Positions 1 to 10,698 are shown, numbered from the stretch's first letter. The stretch: 64,000 nt of DNA from Cinnamomum chago (GCA_038049695.1 CP142451.1:69394001-69458000); one strand, 5' to 3'. Numbers and translations: made by a program. The notes: generated by a model not told the origin, from the letters alone.

Positions 1-680
1 TGTTTATATCCTTCAAGTTGAGTGACTTTGGTTATAAGGATTGAATTTTCATTTTTGACTTTTAAAAGATCATTTTCAATTTCCTTATAGTTACTTAGCT
101 CTTCATTGACAAGTTTTAGTTCAAGTTTAAGTTCATTAACAACATTAGATCCAAGTTCTAAGGTTTTTAACTTACTTTGAACATTTGACATATTTTCCAT
201 GGAAATTGTCAACTTGGATTCTAAATTGATAAAGTCTTTGTCTTGCCTTTTTAATAGATCTCTTAGGTTTAAATTTTCCTTTTTAAGATCATCATTTCCT
301 ATCTTTAATTCATTTAGTTCATCTTTGATATTAGATAGGTTATTTAAAGAGATCATGAACTTAGAGTCTAGACATTGTATTACTTCTTCTTTCTCTCTAA
401 GTTCATCTTTTGAAGAGACTAGTTCTTTGTTTAGTCTTTTAGATTATTCTCTTAACTTTTTGTTATTCTTTTCAAGCTTTAAGGATAATTCATATAATTC
501 TTCAAAGGCTTGTTGAAGATCTTCTTCATTTTCATTATAATCTTCTTCTTTTATGTCACATTGAGATTCATTAGTTTGAGAGTTTGAATCTCCAATAGAA
601 GGAAGAAGGAGGGGTCTAGAAGAATCTACACAAGAATCTAAACTATCTATCATAATGGAATCCATCCTAATGATTTTCAT
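1..680 (-). pseudogene. Copia-type gag coiled-coil relic
   Basis: On the minus strand an ATG at 680 opens 78 codons, rich in Glu, Asp and Lys and ending in a heptad-like stretch (ELYELSLKLEKNNKKL). Beyond the stop at 444 the same kind of sequence (Lys/Glu/Asn/Leu) continues to the window edge with many stops and shifts. This resembles the acidic linker plus coiled coil found in the gag part of many plant Ty1/copia polyproteins. No UBN2 domain, CCHC knuckle or pol domain is visible, and the ATG lies only about 90 bases downstream of a primer-binding site. It is therefore probably a truncated or non-autonomous element whose remainder lies left of the window. The family call is inference; coding decay is directly visible. 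Confidence 0.5.
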
Positions 681-766
681 GTAAGCACAACTCTAGGGTT
701 TTGACTCTAGGTTTTTACACCTAATCAAGAGTTCCAAACACTTGATCCTAAAAGATAGAGCATGAG

Positions 767-778
767 GCTCTGATACCA
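767..778 (-). promoter_or_regulatory. Retrotransposon primer-binding site (tRNA-iMet type), inner copy
   Basis: The minus strand reads TGGTATCAGAGC, the standard plant copia site complementary to initiator tRNA-Met. A second identical site lies 232 bases away at 999-1010, and both are followed (plus strand) by AATTGA. Confidence 0.6.
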
Positions 779-998
779 ATTGATGAGGGGTCTGAATTTC
801 TTCAAAACCCTCGAGGACCCATATCCTCTTAACACGGATCACCAAATGGTACCTATCAGAGTCCAGACACATGGAGCACTATAGTCCCCCCCCACATGCC
901 TGCCACGAACGGAGTCTCTATTTATCCGCTATTTCAAGCGAGAGTTTCCGTGGATGCGAGTGATCACGACTCACAAGGAGTTTTTCCGAGGCTCTACA
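779..998 (-). other. Leader segment between two primer-binding sites
   Basis: About 220 bases with no ORF, including a short C run near 886-893. It is bounded on both sides by the same word GCTCTGATACCAATTGA, which suggests a duplication or a nested LTR boundary. Nothing else is recognised in it. Confidence 0.35.
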
Positions 999-1010
999 GC
1001 TCTGATACCA
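999..1010 (-). promoter_or_regulatory. Primer-binding site next to the 5' LTR
   Basis: The minus strand reads TGGTATCAGAGC, separated by two bases from the CA end of the LTR that starts (plus coordinates) at 1013. This spacing is normal for copia elements. Confidence 0.75.
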
Positions 1011-1337
1011 ATTGAAAGTCCTGGGATCCTAACCTAGAGGGGGGGGGGGGGTGAATAGGGTGTGCTACAAATATGACCAATTTAGACCAATTTTAACTTC
1101 TTAACATGAACTAGTCACAAGTGATGATAAACAATCTAAATGCGGAAGCTAATATAAACAATCACCACAAAAGCAAGCACCACAACACAAAGGTTTATAG
1201 TGGTTCGGCCTCAATGCCTACGTCCACTACCGGCTTGTGATCCAATCACCCCACCGGATTTCCACTATTTATGCTTTTTACTAGGCTAAGCAATAACCTT
1301 TACAATGTTGTTTTTCTAGGCTCAACAACAACCTTTA

Positions 1338-1410
1338 CAAGATGCTTTTCAAGGCTAAGCAATAACCTTTACACAATGCTTTTCTTAGGCTAAGCAATAA
1401 CCTTTACAAA
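1338..1410. repeat. Short tandem motif inside the LTR
   Basis: AGGCTAAGCAATAACCTTTAC recurs at roughly 55-60 base spacing, with a related AGGCTCAACAACAACC copy before it. The same array occurs in the second LTR copy at about 5360-5522. Confidence 0.7.
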
Positions 1411-2134
1411 TAAGGATTTCTCTAAGAAGGTGTCTTCACAAAAGAACACTCTAAGAGATACAATTTAAAGCACAATTGAATTGCCTCTAAATAGGCTTAT
1501 ATGGAAGTGAAATTCAAATTACAAACATACACTAGAATAAGCTAAAGTGTGTGCACAAGTGTATGAATGTTTTACTTCAATCAATTTCAACAATGAAGCG
1601 CTTAAATGAATGCATGATGCATTTTAAAATCAAAGCTTAGAAAATGATGATTGAAGATAAATGCTAATCACATGAAAGATTCAAACAACTTAAAGAAATG
1701 AACTAAAACAAGTTGTATGAATATTAAAGTCTAAGAACACATGTGATTTAGATAAGAGTGATTGCAAACCATTCTAATATACCAAAGATGATAATGAGTT
1801 TGCAAAACAACTCTTTAAAAGCTAGAAATCATGCATAAATGAAAATACAAAGATTTAAACATGCATTGATTCTACTTTGAATGGAAATCAAAATAACTAG
1901 TAAGATGTACCTTTTAAAAACTCAAGCATTTGATTTCCAAAAAGCCTTCTAGCCTTATCACCTAATTCATCTTTCTTAGGCTCCAAAATGGTCTCAAAAG
2001 TTCATCCAACAAGCCTCTCAAAAGAAGGGAATGGAATGGACTTTAAAGCAAAAAACAGTCCAACGGCTAGTTTCCTTGGTCGACCTGGTACACACAACGG
2101 CTATATTTCTAACCGTTGGTGCTTCAGGAACCCT

Positions 2135-2180
2135 GTCGACCTGCAGTGTGGCCGGTCGACCTGCCACACTGCAGGTCGAC
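2135..2180. repeat. Perfect 18-bp inverted repeat with SalI palindrome in the loop
   Basis: Left arm GTCGACCTGCAGTGTGGC (2135-2152), a 10-base spacer containing GGTCGACC, right arm GCCACACTGCAGGTCGAC (2163-2180). The arms are exactly complementary. The second LTR copy has a hairpin of the same shape at 6271-6320 with different arm sequence. Confidence 0.85.
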
Positions 2181-2536
2181 CCCCTGGGACCAAGATTTCC
2201 CCAAAAAAGCATATTTGAAGGTTTTTCTTGGAGGGGATTTTTGGGCCATTAAATCAAGCTTGGAAACATGTTTTAAATCAAACTAAGTGGTTTAAAAATA
2301 TGAAACACAAAAAACCTAAAATGATTCAAAACTTTAAAACCAATGGCTTACTTGATTTGGTAAATCTCTTTTCAAATCTAATTGCATCCAAGTTTAGAAA
2401 CAAAACATGCATAACTCAATACTTTTACAAATCTAAAAACCAATGCATGTAAAATCAAGATTTCAAGATTTTCTAAATCAATGCAAGTGTGTAAATTCAA
2501 ATGATGCTAATATGATAATGCATCCATCAAATTGCA

Positions 2537-3235
2537 ATATACAAAATTCCTAATAGAAAGGATGGGCTCTTTGTGGATTTACTATTCATGATATTATAAG
2601 TATTCATGTCAGTTTTGTTCGTATTTTGAAATGTACCTTAGTCATGTAACCGTTTCCAATTCAGCAAAATGTTTAATAGGTTTATCTAAACATTCACTTC
2701 TTACATGCTCATGCCTAAATTGATTACCTGCCAAACCGTTGTGTTTGACCCTTGTATGTTGGTGTCCAGGTGCAGGAGACGTTGCCTTTGAGGAGGAGCG
2801 TCCGGAAGAGGCTCTTGAGCCACCCCCAGTCAGAGAGTGGCAACCTGACGATGTCAACTAGACGTCGGGCGGGTTCTTGAGTTACGATTTATTTTGTCAT
2901 GGGTTCATTTTGTTATTTTGATAATTGTATTGGCCTTTGTTGGCCTCTTATGGGATGTAACTAAACTTAATTACTTTTGTGTTAGTCTCAAAACTTGAAT
3001 TTTGATGGGAATGCCATGTTAACTCCTTACTTATGATACTATGTCTTGTTATTATTTTGTTATGACACTTGAAAATTTTACTGGTGCTTATCTTGATGTG
3101 ATTTGCTACACGCTTCCGCAAACTTGATCGTGTGAGCTAGATTCCGCGTGTCTTGGGAATCCTCACCGCGGGAACCTGTGGGAAAACAAACAAAACAATC
3201 GTCGCGGGCCCGGGGTTCGTTCCGGGGTCGCAACA
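2537..3235 (+). mobile_element. 3' portion of a Ty3/gypsy-like LTR
   Basis: A non-coding stretch of the type seen at the 3' end of plant gypsy LTRs: a polypurine/G-rich segment near 2765-2870, AT-rich sequence, then a GC-rich end CGGGGTTCGTTCCGGGGTCG followed by CAACA. Its layout resembles the 3' part of the solo LTR at 55597-58102 but the sequence is not the same. The left end is cut by the neighbouring copia LTR. No internal region or TSD could be identified. Confidence 0.45.
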
Positions 3236-3652
3236 GATATGCCAACAAGATTGAAGGAAATTTTTTATAGGATAGTGATTAGACCAATTGACTTATGGAG
3301 CAGAATGTTGGCCAATCAAGAAGGAGAGGTCAATATGTGGTAAAATTAGAAATGAGCGATTTTGAGAGCATTTAGGGGTAGCGTCAGTTGGGGATAAAAT
3401 TAGAAACTCGTTTGAGATGGTTTGGGCATGTCCAACGTGGGCCGGCAATGACACCGGTGAGGAAAAGTTTGGCTATGTAGGTTAATGGCCTAACAATGGG
3501 AAGGGTTATGTCGAAGAGGACGTGGATGTAGGTAATTAAAATAGATCAGAAGAAGAGCAACTTGTTTGAGGAGTTACAATAGATCAGAATGTAGAAACAT
3601 AATTCATGTAACTAACCCCAACATAGTTGGGACAAGGCTTTGATGATGATGA
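3236..3652 (+). pseudogene. LINE reverse transcriptase C-terminus and 3' end (RTE-like)
   Basis: Plus-strand translation begins PTRLKEIFYRIVIRP and continues, through stops and shifts, to a region matching the conserved 'RWFGHV' block of plant LINE polymerases (TCGTTTGAGATGGTTTGGGC near 3410). It ends in CCCAACATAGTTGGGACAAG followed by GCTTTGATGATGATGA, the characteristic 3' tail of these LINEs. It abuts a minus-strand segment of the same kind of gene at 3653. It is decayed and non-functional. Confidence 0.65.
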
Positions 3653-4020
3653 ATCTTGTTGGTATGTGTATATCCTAAAGCGCTCCAGAACCAAATCTCT
3701 ACTTCAACCATGTCATTCTTATCTTATTCACATCATCTTCCTCAATCTCTATCCTTACTAATAATGGAGACAGTATCAGAATGAAACTCTTTGTGACATC
3801 TTGTGCGCTTCAATTCTCACTGTAGTTTCAGCTCTTTGTACATCCTCACTAAAGTTGTGATCCATATATTTTTCTTTGTACAACTTATTTTAAAGCCTTT
3901 TGATTATAAAGCCTCCTTTAATTTCTCAAGTTTTGCATTTACATCATCTCTCTATTCATCCACCAGCACTAAATCTTCTACAAACAACATATACCAAGGC
4001 ACCTCATTTTCAATATGAGC
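3653..4020 (-). pseudogene. LINE reverse transcriptase palm fragment, inverted relative to its neighbour
   Basis: Minus-strand translation from about 4018 gives VPWYMLFVEDLVLVDE, matching the VPWCMLFADD catalytic block of plant RTE/LINE reverse transcriptases with the FADD motif changed to FVED. Further on, an EIEEDDVNKIRMTWLK stretch matches the 'IDEDVNHRIRAGWLKWR' region. It ends at a PTRF motif near 3653, exactly where the plus-strand neighbour begins with PTRL. The two pieces together look like one LINE 3' half with a local inversion. Catalytic residues are lost. Confidence 0.6.
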
Positions 4021-4079
4021 AGTTAACTCGTCTTTAGGGGTATTTTGGCTTCTACTGAAGACCTCATGTTGGCACGCAG

Positions 4080-4815
4080 CCTAAGGGTTTCAAGGTGGGA
4101 GTTAATGAGGAAGTTTGGTAACATTAAGGTGAATGATATTCTTTGAGTAGGAAGATTGTGTGTGGTATGCATAAAGAGAGATTGGTTACATTGGCATCTT
4201 GGTCCGCTCTGCAGTTTGGTATGTTAAATTTTAATGTAGATGGAGTTGCTAGAGGTAAGCCTAGGTTTGCAAATTTAGGGGGGATGTTTCATAATTGGTG
4301 GGGCGGTAGGTGGGGGGGTTCTGCATTTGTTCTTCAAATGTCGAAGATTGCAACGAAGAGAAGGTGTTGGCCATTTTGCATGCCTTTTGGATCTTTTTAG
4401 CTTCTTTTGAGGACATGTTGATTGTGGATAATAACTCGTCTAATGTGATTTCGTTGTTTAGCTCACGAAGATCCAATGCCATGGAAGTTCTAGTTTTATT
4501 TTAATTAGATCGAGGCATTGTCCTCTCTTCTTCTACGTGGTTTTCCATCATGAGTTTAGGTCGGCCAATAGCTCTGGGGACAATTAGATTCTTTTTCTCT
4601 CTCTCTCTCTTGTTTGTGTGGGTTGGGGTTGTTTTGTGGGTGGCAGAGTTGGTTGTTTCGTGGATAGCATCAGTTTTGTAATTTTCTTGGATGGGCTATA
4701 AACTGTGTAATGCTCTTATATCCATGTCTTCTTTTAGTTTTTCGTTGTCTTTATTTTTTTGGTTTGGCATTTCCCTTATTGATCGATCTTAAATGTTATT
4801 GATAAAAGGGGGCAT
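4080..4815 (+). pseudogene. L1-type LINE RNase H domain and 3' UTR relic
   Basis: Translation around 4220-4290 reads FNVDGVARGKPRFANLGGMF, the start of the RNase H (RVT_3) domain at the end of plant L1 pol. After a frame change it continues with EEKVLAILHAFWIF and LIVDNNSSNVISL. Further C-terminal sequence near 4520 (HHEFRSAN) and a pyrimidine-rich 3' UTR follow to about 4815. Frameshifts split it into at least two frames. This is a different LINE lineage from the RTE-like pieces just upstream. Confidence 0.6.
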
Positions 4816-5048
4816 TTTGGTCAAGTGAATTTTACCTTAAAACGCTAAAAAAGGATTGATTTTTCAATATGGTATCCAGTATCCAAGCAAGCAAATTAAA
4901 GTCTTTTATTTAAAAAGAGAGGAGTTTTGGACTAGGCAAGGAGAGGGGTCTTCTTTTACGATTATTAAGGACGTATTTCTCAAAGTTTGGTTGGAGGAGG
5001 TAAAGGGGAGTGCTTGAATGGTCCAACTGATAATCGAGGCTGGGTCTT
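4816..5048. other. Unassigned spacer
   Basis: AT-rich sequence with no recognisable domain. Its last part (about 5030-5086) is repeated at 6814-6870 next to the hAT element. Confidence 0.4.
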
Positions 5049-5086
5049 GTCTCGAACAAGGATGAAAATAGCGGTGGCAGCGGGCC
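5049..5086 (+). mobile_element. Truncated extra copy of the hAT left end with its target site
   Basis: GTCTCGAA (5049-5056) followed by CAAGGATGAAAATAGCGG is identical to the TSD plus terminal inverted repeat of the complete hAT element at 6839-6864. Only about 30 bases of the transposon end are present before the LTR at 5087 begins. Confidence 0.7.
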
Positions 5087-6790
5087 TGAAAGTCCTTGGA
5101 TCCTAACCCTAGAGGGGGGGGGGGGGTGAATAGGGTGAGCTACAATTGTGACCAATTTAGACCAATTTTAAATTCTTAAACAAAACTAGTCACATGTGAT
5201 GATTAACCATACAATATGTGGAAGCTCAAATAAACAATCACCACAAAAGTAAGCACCACAACACCAATGTTTATAGTGGTTCGGCCTCAATGCCTACGTC
5301 CACTACCGGCTTGTGATCCAATCACCCCACCGGATTTCCACTAACTATGCTTTTTACTAGGCTAAGCAATAACCTTTACAAAGTTATTTTTCTAAGGCTC
5401 AACAACAACCTTTACAAGATGCTTTTCAAGGCTAAGCAATAACCTATACAATGTGCTTTTCTAAGGCTAAGCAATAACCTTTACAAAGTGCTTTTCTAAG
5501 GCTAAGCAATAACCTTTACAAAGATGGATTTTCTCTAAGAAGGTGTTTCTTCAAGAACACTCTAAGAGATGAATGTATGCTCAATTAAAATGCCTCTACA
5601 TAGGCTGATATGAAGGTGTAATACAAATTACAAACATACACTTGAATATGCTAAAGTAAGTGTACAAGTGTATGTATGTTATACTTCAATCAAACTCAAC
5701 AATGGAGCTCTAAAAGGTATGCTTGATGCAATTTAAAAATAAGGCTTTAGAATATGATGATTGAAGGTGAATGCTAATCACCTGAAGAAATCAAACAACT
5801 TAAAGAAAAGATCTAAAACAAGTTGTATGAAAAGTAAACTCTAAGAACACATGTGATTTAGGCATGAGAGTTTGCAAACCATTGTTAATATACCAAAGAT
5901 GATAATAAGTTTGCAAAACAACTCTCTAAGAACTTGAAATCATGCATAAATGGAAATGCAAAGATTTAAACATGCATGATTCTAATTTGAATGGAAATAA
6001 AAAAGATTAGTAAGTGTACCTTTTTAAAAACTCATGTATTTGATTTCCAAAAAGCTCTCTAGCCTTTTCACTTCATTCCCCTTTCTTTGGCTCCAATATA
6101 GTCTCAAAAGTTCATGTATCAAGCCCCCAAGAAGGTTGGAAATGAATGGACTTTATAGTGAAAAAATGTCCAACGGCTAGTTCTCGGTCGACCAGGAAAC
6201 AGGCCTCGGTCGACCAAGAACACACAACGGTCGAAAATATGACCGTTGGTGTTCCAGGTGCAGTCAGCTGCAGTGTCCTCGGTCGACCGAGATACAGGTC
6301 TCGGTCGACCGACGACACTGTCGGTTGACTGCCCTGTTGTGACCAAAAATCCCACTTTAGCATATTTGAAGGTATTTCTTGGTGGGAATTTTTGGGCCAC
6401 TAAACCAAGCTAGAATACATGATTTAAGACATTCTAAGATGTTTAAAAACATGAAACACCCAGAGCCTAAAATGATTCAAAAGTTTAAGTCCAAAGGCTA
6501 GCTTGATTTCTAAGACTCCTTTTTCAAAAACAATGCATACATAAATGATTCTAAAGAGATGAATGTATGCAAAGTTCAAACCTAAATCGTCAAGATGATT
6601 TTCCAAATATAATGCACAATGAAATAGGTTTTCAAAAGAGTTGGATTCTAAAACATGCATGAATTAAATTCATTTCAAAATCATGTGTAAATGCATGAAA
6701 GAAACCAAGATCCAAAAGGGCTAAACTTAAGATCTCATGTGTGTGATCATGTCAAAGTGAAAGTGTGTGCATCCATCAACAATTGCAACA
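5087..6790 (-). mobile_element. Solo LTR, family 1 copy 2
   Basis: About 1.70 kb alignable with 1013-2536 from TGAAAGTCCT to CATCCATCAACAATTGCA. No primer-binding site or internal region adjoins it on either side, so it is probably a solo LTR. Immediate flanks (GGGCC left, GCCAA right) do not form a TSD, although GGGCC recurs at 6796-6800. It carries a 50-base hairpin at 6271-6320. It is longer than copy 1 by extra sequence in the part between about 6400 and 6770. Confidence 0.7.
6271..6320. repeat. 20-bp inverted repeat (19/20) with 10-base loop, double SalI palindrome
   Basis: Left arm 6271-6290 (CAGTGTCCTCGGTCGACCGA), spacer 6291-6300, right arm 6301-6320. Arms pair at 19 of 20 positions. 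A second small hairpin, CAACGGTC...GACCGTTG, lies just upstream at about 6225-6248; LTR copy 1 has the equivalent CAACGG...CCGTTG. Confidence 0.85.
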
Positions 6791-6838
6791 GCCAAGGGCC
6801 TAACAGGGCCGCTCATTGATAATCAGAGCAGGGGTCTT

Positions 6839-6846
6839 GTCTCGAA
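6839..6846 (+). repeat. Left target-site duplication of the hAT element
   Basis: GTCTCGAA, matching GTCTTGAA at 12047-12054 in 7 of 8 positions. Confidence 0.8.
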
Positions 6847-6891
6847 CAAGGATGAAAATAGCGGTTACACCCGCCGTCAAACCACCACGAA

Positions 6892-6958
6892 GCAGGCGCT
6901 ACGTAGCATAGTGAGGCTACGTAGCGGCGTGGTGGGGCTACGTAGCGGCGTAGCGGGG
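6892..6958. repeat. Subterminal CTACGTAGCGG repeat cluster of the hAT left end
   Basis: Four to five tandem variants of GGCTACGTAGCGGCG, with the palindrome CTACGTAG at three positions. The same motif occurs at both ends of the small derivative at 41408-42090. Confidence 0.75.
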
Positions 6959-7667
6959 TGATTTGAAATACTTGAAAAAAAAATATGAAAAAATCCAGAA
7001 AATTGTAAAATGAAAGAAAATGTGGTTCTCTTGCAAAAGTAAGTAAGAAAAGGGGGTGTAGCGGTGCTGTTAATATATAAGGTCCTGTATCGCTGTATAA
7101 ATAGAAAATAATAGTAATGATTAGTTTTTTCACCTGTATTCATGTTTCTTAGTCATGCTAACTTAGAAAGTAATGAAAAGCTCATAAAAAAATTATAAAA
7201 AAAAACCAACCTAGAACATGAGATAAAGGCATAAGACTTAAGAGTTTGGTCATTAGTGAACATTGAACAATCAAATGATCAATACTTCAAGGCTTTAAGC
7301 CTCAAGGTTCAAACTTCAAACTCAATCAAGTGAATGAAGTGATCAACAATTCAACACTCAACAATTCAACATCAATTTAGAAATGACAAATAGTAGAGAG
7401 TTGGTGAAGGAAATAAGAATACCTTGGTTACCACCAAAAAGAATGTCTACCAGGATTCAAGGCATGGTTATCCTCATCATCCCCATCAATGTTATCATTT
7501 CTATTTGCATATTGCATTTGATATTGATGAGCATTGGGATCTACAAATCCAAAGAAGACAGCCGCATCACCGTAACTTGGGGGAGGAGGTGGATATCTAT
7601 TATATTGCGTTTCACTATAGTCACCATATGAGTAGGACCCTGAAACAGAAGACTGTTCTTATCCTTG

Positions 7668-10600
7668 TTACATTTGGCCATATAGAAAATAGTCAAAATA
7701 CTGTGAGGGTACTTGTCCACTGTAACTAGGGTTCCACGAATCAGCCCATGATGCTGCTTGTTGTCCACCAACACCTCTACCCATATTTCCTTGTTCATTA
7801 CTACCTTCAGGAGCAGGTGGAGCAGGTGGTGAGACTTTCTGACACTGTTGATAACCACGGTTTCCTTCCATTTTTTCCGGAAAGTCTTGTACCTCATTTA
7901 CATGAATGGCATCTTCCTGATCATGTTGGTAGTATTCACTTGTAGCACTTGTCCCACTAGTGTCTCCTGCTCCATCTCCCCCATCTCCTCCATCATGGCT
8001 ACTCGAAGAGATGGTGGTACTCGTACTCTCAGAAGATGACACAACATAAGCAGGTTCTTTCCCTTTAGGTTATGGGTGCAAATGTGCACTTGAGCCTTCT
8101 CCTCCAAGTGGGGCACCCTCTGCCTCGTACATATCTTCATCAAGCAAATTTCTAACCTCCTCCTGAAAGCCCGGATATGAATCTAGCAATGGATCCTCTA
8201 TCTCAGCTATCCATGGGAGCAAGGGATCGTCCTCTCTGAATATGTGATCCAAACTAATAGGACAATAGCTTGGATCATCCATTGCCTTCCTTTCTCTTGT
8301 TCTGTTTCTCAACTTTAAATTGTAATAGCAATATACAAGCTTGTTGACTTTTTTGCATTGTAAGCCGATTCCTGGACTTTGTGTGGATCAAGGAGAAAGT
8401 GCTCAAATTCCTTTCACAGTTTGATGAAGTTGTAACTTGACTAGGGATTCGAACAGCCGCTCTCCTTAGATTTGGAGTATCCTCTCCAAAATTCATCCAC
8501 CAATCAGCTGAAATTCAATGTAAACAAATAAAATTAGATATTCCTTAAGTCCTTCCAAGTTCCAATCAATTGAGAGATAAATAACAAAAGCCTAATAGGT
8601 TGGGTGATTGGGTCTTTTGTTCATACCAGGTGGCATCTTTCCAATCGCTCTTATTGCAAGAGGGTCATCAAAGCCTCCTCTCCTTTTTGTGTATGTAGAT
8701 ATCTACGGTGCGAAAATTAGGAATAAATCAATAAACCATACATGTTCAACGGACCTATCTCAAGCATATACATATGTCATCTCAAATCTCAATCACTAAC
8801 TCACATCTTGGATGGCTTGGATTTGATCATCAAGTCCTAACAATTTCTTCAACACTTGCCTTAATCCTACCCTCAACTCCGTTTCTATTGCATCGTTGTG
8901 GTGTTGGGCATTGGGGTAGTAGAATTCGGGATTAAGGAAATAACCTATATTGAAAACAAGTTGAAATGTAAAATGATTAAACATCAATCAAAGAGAGCTA
9001 GCTTGCTTTAAAAGCATCAAATAATGATATTGTTATTGAGTACCTGCAGCATGCAATGGATAGTGCAGCTGGTTGTTCCACCGGGCATCAATAATCTTTA
9101 TATATTCATCATGATATCTAACATTTTCCATGATAGCTTGCTTAGCCCGATCCATTGCATCATATATATATCACATTGTTGGCTTGTCATCACCATCTAC
9201 AAGCCGCAACACTCTAACTAAAGGCTCATAAACCTTTAATAAACTTGACACTTTCTTCCAAAACTTATTGTCCCTCAACAAGTTAGGGGATCTAAAATTC
9301 CGGACCACTTATTGCATTACCTCATTTCGAACGAAGCTATTCTTTTGATGCAAACATCTGAATAAGCTCTGTTTTAAACCTTACAAGGCTCTCCATCGCA
9401 ATGAAATGGGTAGCAAACATAGTTGATCCCGGACGTATCAAGGCATGGTTATTTGTGAATCTTTTTATCAAGCTCAAAAGCCATGAATGATCAAAATAAA
9501 TCTGGTAATGCCTCTACATGCCTTGATAACTTCAACAATTTTCTTCTTCTTTCCCATCTCTTCCATAATGAGATCTATACAGTGTGCTGCACATGGAGTC
9601 CAAAACAGATGAGACCTCTTATTCTCGAACATCTTACCGGCTGCCTTGAAATTGGCGCCATTATCTATAACAATCTGTACATTATGCTCATTTCTCACTC
9701 TCTACAACCTTATCCATAAGAGTGTATATATATTTAGTTGTCCGTCTATGTTCAGATGCATCCACAGACTTCACAAAAACACACCTAGCGACTGATTGTA
9801 CCAAAAAGTTTATTAATTGTGTTTGTGTGCCACTGGTCCACTCATCACACATAACGGTGACCCCATTCTGTTGCTACATGGGCCTAAAGGCCTCCACCCA
9901 TGCCTTTATTCATTTATATTCTTCTTCGAGATATTTAGTGCCCACATCATAAACAGAGGGCGACTGTATTCCCCGCCCAGCTTCGGCAGCAACATCAAGA
10001 ATTGTTTGGAAATATGGGGAATCTATTGCTGTAGGTAGTATGTTCTTGTGAATTAACCATTTTGTTATAGCTTTGGCTAACCTATCTCTTGTACCCTTCA
10101 TCACCCCTTTCATAACACTTGATATATTTGGTTGTTTGGCCCCCTCTTTTCTATGTGCTAGAGGATCAACAGGGGGAGGAACTGCTCTTCTAGTAGAAAT
10201 AACTTCTACATCAACATCTCGTTCACGGGTGCTAAATGCTATACGCATGGCCCTCGCAATGCCCTTGCCTCTGCTTGACACAACAGATGAGCTCCCTACA
10301 TCATAATATTTGTTGCTTCCAGCAAATGCACGACATTCATATTCTTCTTGGTGGCTCATGATGGACTCTCGGTGTGCAGCCTCCATCTGTGCATCTTCAT
10401 CATCAAAACCTTCATCCCCAAATACATCATAACGGGCGGTATCGACATTTTGTAACCTCTTTTCTTTTATCTCTACTTTTCTAGTTTTATTTTGGCCAAC
10501 CAAATCTTTCATTTGTTCCCTGACTTCCCTTGGTACTTCGGTACAGCCAGCAACATTGCCAAAAATATGGCCCAAGTGGTGCTCGAATCTTGTAATGCCC

Positions 10601-10698
10601 ACATTGGTCACTTTCCCACAAAACTTGCATTTGATTTTCAACCTATTATTCTCAACTGCCTCACCAAAGCTCCATGCGAGATCAATATCACGAGTCAT
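7668..10698 (-). pseudogene. hAT transposase (BED zinc finger, DUF659, hAT dimerisation), decayed
   Basis: This is the element's own transposase, which would bind the transposon ends in the nucleus and catalyse cut-and-paste. The longest open piece, 262 codons from the ATG at 10698, starts with a BED-type finger (KCKFCGK...FEHHLGHIFGNVAGC). It then carries an acidic/low-complexity linker and the 'DSPYFQTILD' block that precedes DUF659. Further pieces in shifting frames give VVxDNGANFKAAGK and FWTPCAAHCIDLIMEEMG (about 9560-9690), the 'LVRVLRLVDGDDKPTM' block near 9180-9240, FLNPEFYYPN (8900-8950) and the C-terminal dimerisation block WWMNFGEDTPNLRR...NCERNLSTF near 8390-8500. The tail is acidic and Ser/Gly-rich (7668-8312). 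There is a nonsense codon in the DUF659 region (near 9878) and there are several frameshifts; some gaps may be introns. It is unlikely to be functional. Confidence 0.85.

Larger units (their letters stand above)
1013..2536 (-). mobile_element. 5' LTR of a minus-strand copia-like element (family 1, copy 1)
   Basis: About 1.52 kb that aligns along its length with 5087-6790. Shared landmarks are the terminus TGAAAGTCCT, a G run, GTGAATAGGGTG, the block TGGTTCGGCCTCAATGCC, three or more copies of AGGCTAAGCAATAACCTTTAC, and the end CATCCATCAA-ATTGCA. In minus orientation it ends in CA directly before a tRNA-Met primer-binding site at 999-1010, so it is the 5' LTR of an element running leftwards. 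It contains a 46-base perfect hairpin built on GGTCGACC (2135-2180). The outer terminus near 2536 is less certain, because the neighbouring sequence is a gypsy LTR fragment and I found no TSD. Confidence 0.75.
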
